This document shows, piece after piece, positions 5,704 through 8,580 of a stretch of 8,580 nucleotides of DNA (its first letter is position 1; each line of letters opens with the position of its first letter). The position numbers and the translations under genes were made by a program. Location of the stretch: assembly GCA_964579415.1 (NCBI GenBank), contig CAZOGW010000126.1:1-8580 (forward strand). The letters run 5' to 3'. Source of the stretch: CAZOGW01 sp964579415 (GTDB lineage: Bacteria > Actinomycetota > Acidimicrobiia > Spongiisociales > UBA5794). The notes under the pieces are model-generated. The model searched no databases, was not told where the DNA came from, and saw only the letters and a list, made by a program, of their open reading frames with translations.

Positions 5704-8487
5704 ATGCTCACGACGCGGGAGATGGCGAACGATCTTCTCGGGAGAGACTACGAGATCGAGGCGATGGGACGTGCCATCGCCAGGGGGCGCGAGGGAGCGA
5801 GCGCGGCGCTGATCATCGTCGGCGAACCGGGCATCGGGAAGACGGCGCTCCTTGATCACGCCGCCGGGAACGCTGGAGATATGGTCCTCCTGCGAGCGGT
5901 CGGCATCGAGGCGGAGTCCGAGATGCCCTATGCCACGCTGCACGAGTTGTTGGCTCCCGTGCTGCACCACAGGCAGGCTCTTCCCGATGCCGCCCTCGCC
6001 GCTCTCGAGGGCGCCCTGGGTATGGCGGGTCGGCCTCCGGTCGAGCGGTTCGCGCCGGCGATCGGCGTCCTCCTCCTACTGGCGGAGGTCTCGGAGCGGG
6101 AAGGACCCGTCCTGGCGATGGTTGACGACGCACATTGGATCGATGCCGCGTCGGCCGAGGTCCTGACGTTCGCGGCGCGCCGGTTCGGCGCGGACGGGGT
6201 GGCGCTCCTATTTGCGGCCCGGCCCGGGGAGGGTCGTGAGTTCCCGGCACGAGGACTGGATCGGATCTCGCTCGGGCCCCTCGACGACGGGAACAGCCGT
6301 CTGCTGGTGGAACGAGCAGGTGCCGACGTCACGCCCACGATGATGTCGCTCATCCTCGAGTACGCCGCCGGCAACCCGCTGGCACTCCTCGAACTTCCCT
6401 TCTGGCTGGATGACGTTCAGCGGACCGGCACGGCCACCATGACGGCTCCGCCGGCCATCGGTGGAGCACTGGCCGAAGCGTTCGGCTCCGTGCTGCGCGC
6501 CGTGCCCCGACCGACCCAAGAGGCGCTACTCCTGGCGGCGGCATCTCGGGACGGCGACCTCGCCGTGCTGACACCGGCACTGGAGGCCGCCGGGCTGAAG
6601 CCGACGGCGTTCGACGCCGCGGTGGTACGCGACATCGTCCATGTTGGGCACGGTCGGATCACGTTCCGCCACCCGCTGCTGAGATCGGCGTCCTACAGCT
6701 CCGGTTCGCCCGCCGGGCGCCGTCGTGCCCATCGGTCGCTGGCAAGCGTTCTCGGTCCCGATTCGCATGTCGAGGAACGGGCGTGGCATCTGGCAACAGC
6801 CGCCGACGGACCCGATGACGCGGCCGTGGCGTCCCTGCTCAGAGCCGCGGAACACGCCACTGCCCGCGGTGCGCCCGGAGCTGCTGCGGCTGCCTTGGAG
6901 CGCGCCGCACAGCTCTGCTCCGATCCCGTCACCAGGGACCGGTATCTCCTCGATGCCGCCGAGGCCTTCCTCGGCGCCGGTGACGGCCCGAACACAGCGC
7001 GGATAGCGGACCGGCTCGTCACGGGCGGCGCGCACCCGCAGTTCGATCACCGGATCGCTCAGCTGGGGGGCCGTGTCCAGGTCCTGCAGGGACGGCCATC
7101 TGACGGCGCGCAGGCGCTCGCCGAGCTCGCCGACACCATCGCCCCCTCCGCACCGGGGCAGGCATCTCTCCTCTGCACCGAGGCTGCTCTGGCGTGCTTC
7201 ATGTCCGCCGACGTGCGCCGCGCCGAGAAGCTGGCGCAGCGGGCAGTCACCCTTTCAGCCGGCGGGGACGAGTTGGTGGGACTCGCCGCCGAGGCTGCGC
7301 TCGGCCAGGCGCTCACCCTGCGCGGCGACGGGCGCCGCGTCAAGTCCGACAATGTTCGCATCGCCGAACGGCTCTGCGAGATCGATCCCATCTTCGGTGC
7401 CATGTATACGCAGGTTTGGTACTCGCTGTACATGGCCGAGGAATACGAGCCGGCGAAGCGCCTCCTCGGCCGCGCCATCGCCGAGGCGCGAGCCAGCGGG
7501 AAGGTGCCGCCGATGGCATTCCTTCAGGCCTGCCGCGCCCACCTCGACATACGTCTGGGCCGTGTCGAGTCTGCGCTGTCTGCTGCCGACGAATCCCAGG
7601 AGCTGGCCGAGGCTACGGGTCAGATCGGATGGCTCACGCTGACCACCGCCACGCTGGGATGGGCGGCGGCCCTCACCGGTGACGAGGCCGCAGCCCGGCA
7701 GTGCATCGCCGAAGCCGCCGAGTTCGCCACAGCATTCGGCACCGAGTCGATCCACGCCTACACGGGAACCGCGCTCGGGGCCCTGGAGCTGGCGTTGGGA
7801 AGACCGGAAGCCGCCATCGAAGCCATCGAGCCGGTCGACGCGATGATGTCACGCCACGGTGCCGTCGAGCCCCATGCCGTTCCGTGGGCACCGGACCTCA
7901 TCGAGTCCTACATCCGTGCCGGTCGGCTCGACAAAGCAAAGGCGGCGTTGGAGCGATTCGAGGCCGCCGGTCCGTGGACGGCGGCGCCGGTGTGGCTCGA
8001 GGCGGCGGCGGCTCGGTACCGCGGCCTGCTGGCCCCTCCCGATGACGTCGACGACAAGTTCAACCAGGCGATGTCATGGCACGATCGCTCTCCGAGTCCG
8101 TTCGAGCGCGGCCGCACGGACCTGTGCTGGGGCGAACGGTTGCGTCGCGACGGTCGCCGGATCGACGCCCGTGCCCGGCTCGGTTCCGCCATCGAGGCCT
8201 TCGACGAGGCGGGGGCACGGCTCTGGGCTGAGCGGGCACGTCGTGAGCTGGCTGCCACCGGCCTGCGCCTGCCGGCAAGGCCGGCCGACGAACCGCAACG
8301 ACTCACCCCCCAGGAGTCGCGGGCGGCTGCACTGGTCGGGGAAGGGGCCACGAACCGCGAGGTCGCCGCCGCCATGTTCATCAGCACCAAGACCGTCGAA
8401 TACCACCTGCGCAAGATCTTCGTCAAGCTCGGTGTCCGCTCCCGCAGCGAGCTTGCCTTCCGGTACGGTCGCGGAGAAGACCTCTGA
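5704..8487 (+). CDS. LAL-type LuxR transcriptional regulator with N-terminal ATPase
   Basis: This 927-residue cytoplasmic DNA-binding protein belongs to the large ATP-binding LuxR (LAL, MalT-like) group, whose members usually have about 900-1000 residues and sense a ligand through an ATP-driven switch. The N-terminus LLGRDYEIEAM is the typical entry to the STAND/AAA domain. Walker A is GEPGIGKT (40-47) with Lys46, Walker B is VLAMVDDAHW with Asp141-Asp142, and AARPGE (171-176) fits the following strand. EYAAGNPLALLELP is a family hallmark. Residues of about 360-860 are Ala/Leu-rich helices resembling TPR repeats, the likely signal- or partner-binding part. The LuxR helix-turn-helix (867-922) runs from LTPQESRAAALVGEG through ISTKTVEYHLRKIFVKLG. 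The ATG at 5704 has no Shine-Dalgarno sequence; ATG 5722 (residue 7) is an alternative. An in-frame stop at 5647 excludes a much longer protein. The gene is divergent from the protease, which suggests but does not prove that it controls it. Confidence 0.94.
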   Translation: MLTTREMANDLLGRDYEIEAMGRAIARGREGASAALIIVGEPGIGKTALLDHAAGNAGDMVLLRAVGIEAESEMPYATLHELLAPVLHHRQALPDAALAALEGALGMAGRPPVERFAPAIGVLLLLAEVSEREGPVLAMVDDAHWIDAASAEVLTFAARRFGADGVALLFAARPGEGREFPARGLDRISLGPLDDGNSRLLVERAGADVTPTMMSLILEYAAGNPLALLELPFWLDDVQRTGTATMTAPPAIGGALAEAFGSVLRAVPRPTQEALLLAAASRDGDLAVLTPALEAAGLKPTAFDAAVVRDIVHVGHGRITFRHPLLRSASYSSGSPAGRRRAHRSLASVLGPDSHVEERAWHLATAADGPDDAAVASLLRAAEHATARGAPGAAAAALERAAQLCSDPVTRDRYLLDAAEAFLGAGDGPNTARIADRLVTGGAHPQFDHRIAQLGGRVQVLQGRPSDGAQALAELADTIAPSAPGQASLLCTEAALACFMSADVRRAEKLAQRAVTLSAGGDELVGLAAEAALGQALTLRGDGRRVKSDNVRIAERLCEIDPIFGAMYTQVWYSLYMAEEYEPAKRLLGRAIAEARASGKVPPMAFLQACRAHLDIRLGRVESALSAADESQELAEATGQIGWLTLTTATLGWAAALTGDEAAARQCIAEAAEFATAFGTESIHAYTGTALGALELALGRPEAAIEAIEPVDAMMSRHGAVEPHAVPWAPDLIESYIRAGRLDKAKAALERFEAAGPWTAAPVWLEAAAARYRGLLAPPDDVDDKFNQAMSWHDRSPSPFERGRTDLCWGERLRRDGRRIDARARLGSAIEAFDEAGARLWAERARRELAATGLRLPARPADEPQRLTPQESRAAALVGEGATNREVAAAMFISTKTVEYHLRKIFVKLGVRSRSELAFRYGRGEDL

Positions 8488-8529
8488 GCGTGATAGGCAC
8501 GTCCGAGTCGAGCCTTCCGCTGCGGCCGG

Positions 8530-8580
8530 TCAGGGGTCGCGGGATCGGGTGGTGTAGGTGTGGCCGAGGGGGCTGGTCCA
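8530..8580 (-). CDS. C-terminal tail of a probable DUF222/HNH endonuclease-type protein
   Basis: Read leftward from the window edge, the frame gives WTSPLGHTYTTRSRDP and then TGA at 8530-8532. The pattern W-T-(S/T)-P-x-G-(H/R)-x-Y-T-T is what I recall from the extreme C-terminus of actinobacterial DUF222 proteins with an HNH nuclease domain (the 13E12-type repeat family), which are often present in several copies per genome. Only 16 codons are visible, so the nuclease residues cannot be checked. It is convergent with the LuxR regulator, 42 bases from its stop; no strong terminator is visible in that gap. Confidence 0.5.
   Translation of the reverse strand, partial: WTSPLGHTYTTRSRDP

Noticed and set aside
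4307..5812. A 501-codon plus-strand frame crossing the protease start and the intergenic region
   Set aside because: It spans the protease signal peptide, all the leader repeats and the start of the LuxR gene, and has the same shadow-like composition. It shows no motif.

Overview
The window comes from a high-GC bacterium. Codons end mostly in G or C, and the acyl-CoA carboxylase has a fused biotin carboxylase/biotin carrier alpha chain next to a separate beta chain. It also carries a large ATP-binding LuxR regulator and what looks like the tail of a DUF222/HNH-type protein. Together these suggest Actinomycetota. The class cannot be fixed from the sequence; Acidimicrobiia or a relative is only a guess.

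Left part (1-2177, + strand): the last 124 codons of a carboxyltransferase (beta) subunit, a 59-base gap, then a complete 580-residue alpha subunit. Together they would form a biotin-dependent acyl-CoA carboxylase making malonyl-CoA or methylmalonyl-CoA. The gap holds a GC hairpin and a TANNNT -10-like box placed to start a leaderless alpha transcript. A strong hairpin pair (2187-2239) then separates these genes from the convergent gene to the right.

Middle (2258-5401, - strand): a secreted subtilisin-like (S8) serine protease of 1047 residues. It has a signal peptide, propeptide, complete Asp/His/Ser triad, an inserted PA domain and a long C-terminal extension without an obvious anchor. Its start is fixed by a perfect Shine-Dalgarno sequence at 5411-5417.

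Divergent intergenic region (5402-5703): 302 bases without a gene, but dense in inverted repeats. Two overlapping, mutually exclusive small repeats and two longer ones lie on the protease side, and a 10-bp repeat lies just before the regulator. The hexamer GCTCGG/CCGAGC occurs six times here.

Right part (5704-8487, + strand): a 927-residue LAL-type LuxR regulator with an N-terminal ATPase, a helical repeat middle and a C-terminal LuxR helix-turn-helix. It is divergent from the protease and may control it or itself. At the right edge (8530-8580, - strand) are the last 16 codons of another gene, resembling the C-terminus of DUF222/HNH endonuclease-type proteins.

No RNA gene, CRISPR array, complete insertion sequence or clearly new system is visible. 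The most interesting parts are the structured divergent region and the architecture of the protease.
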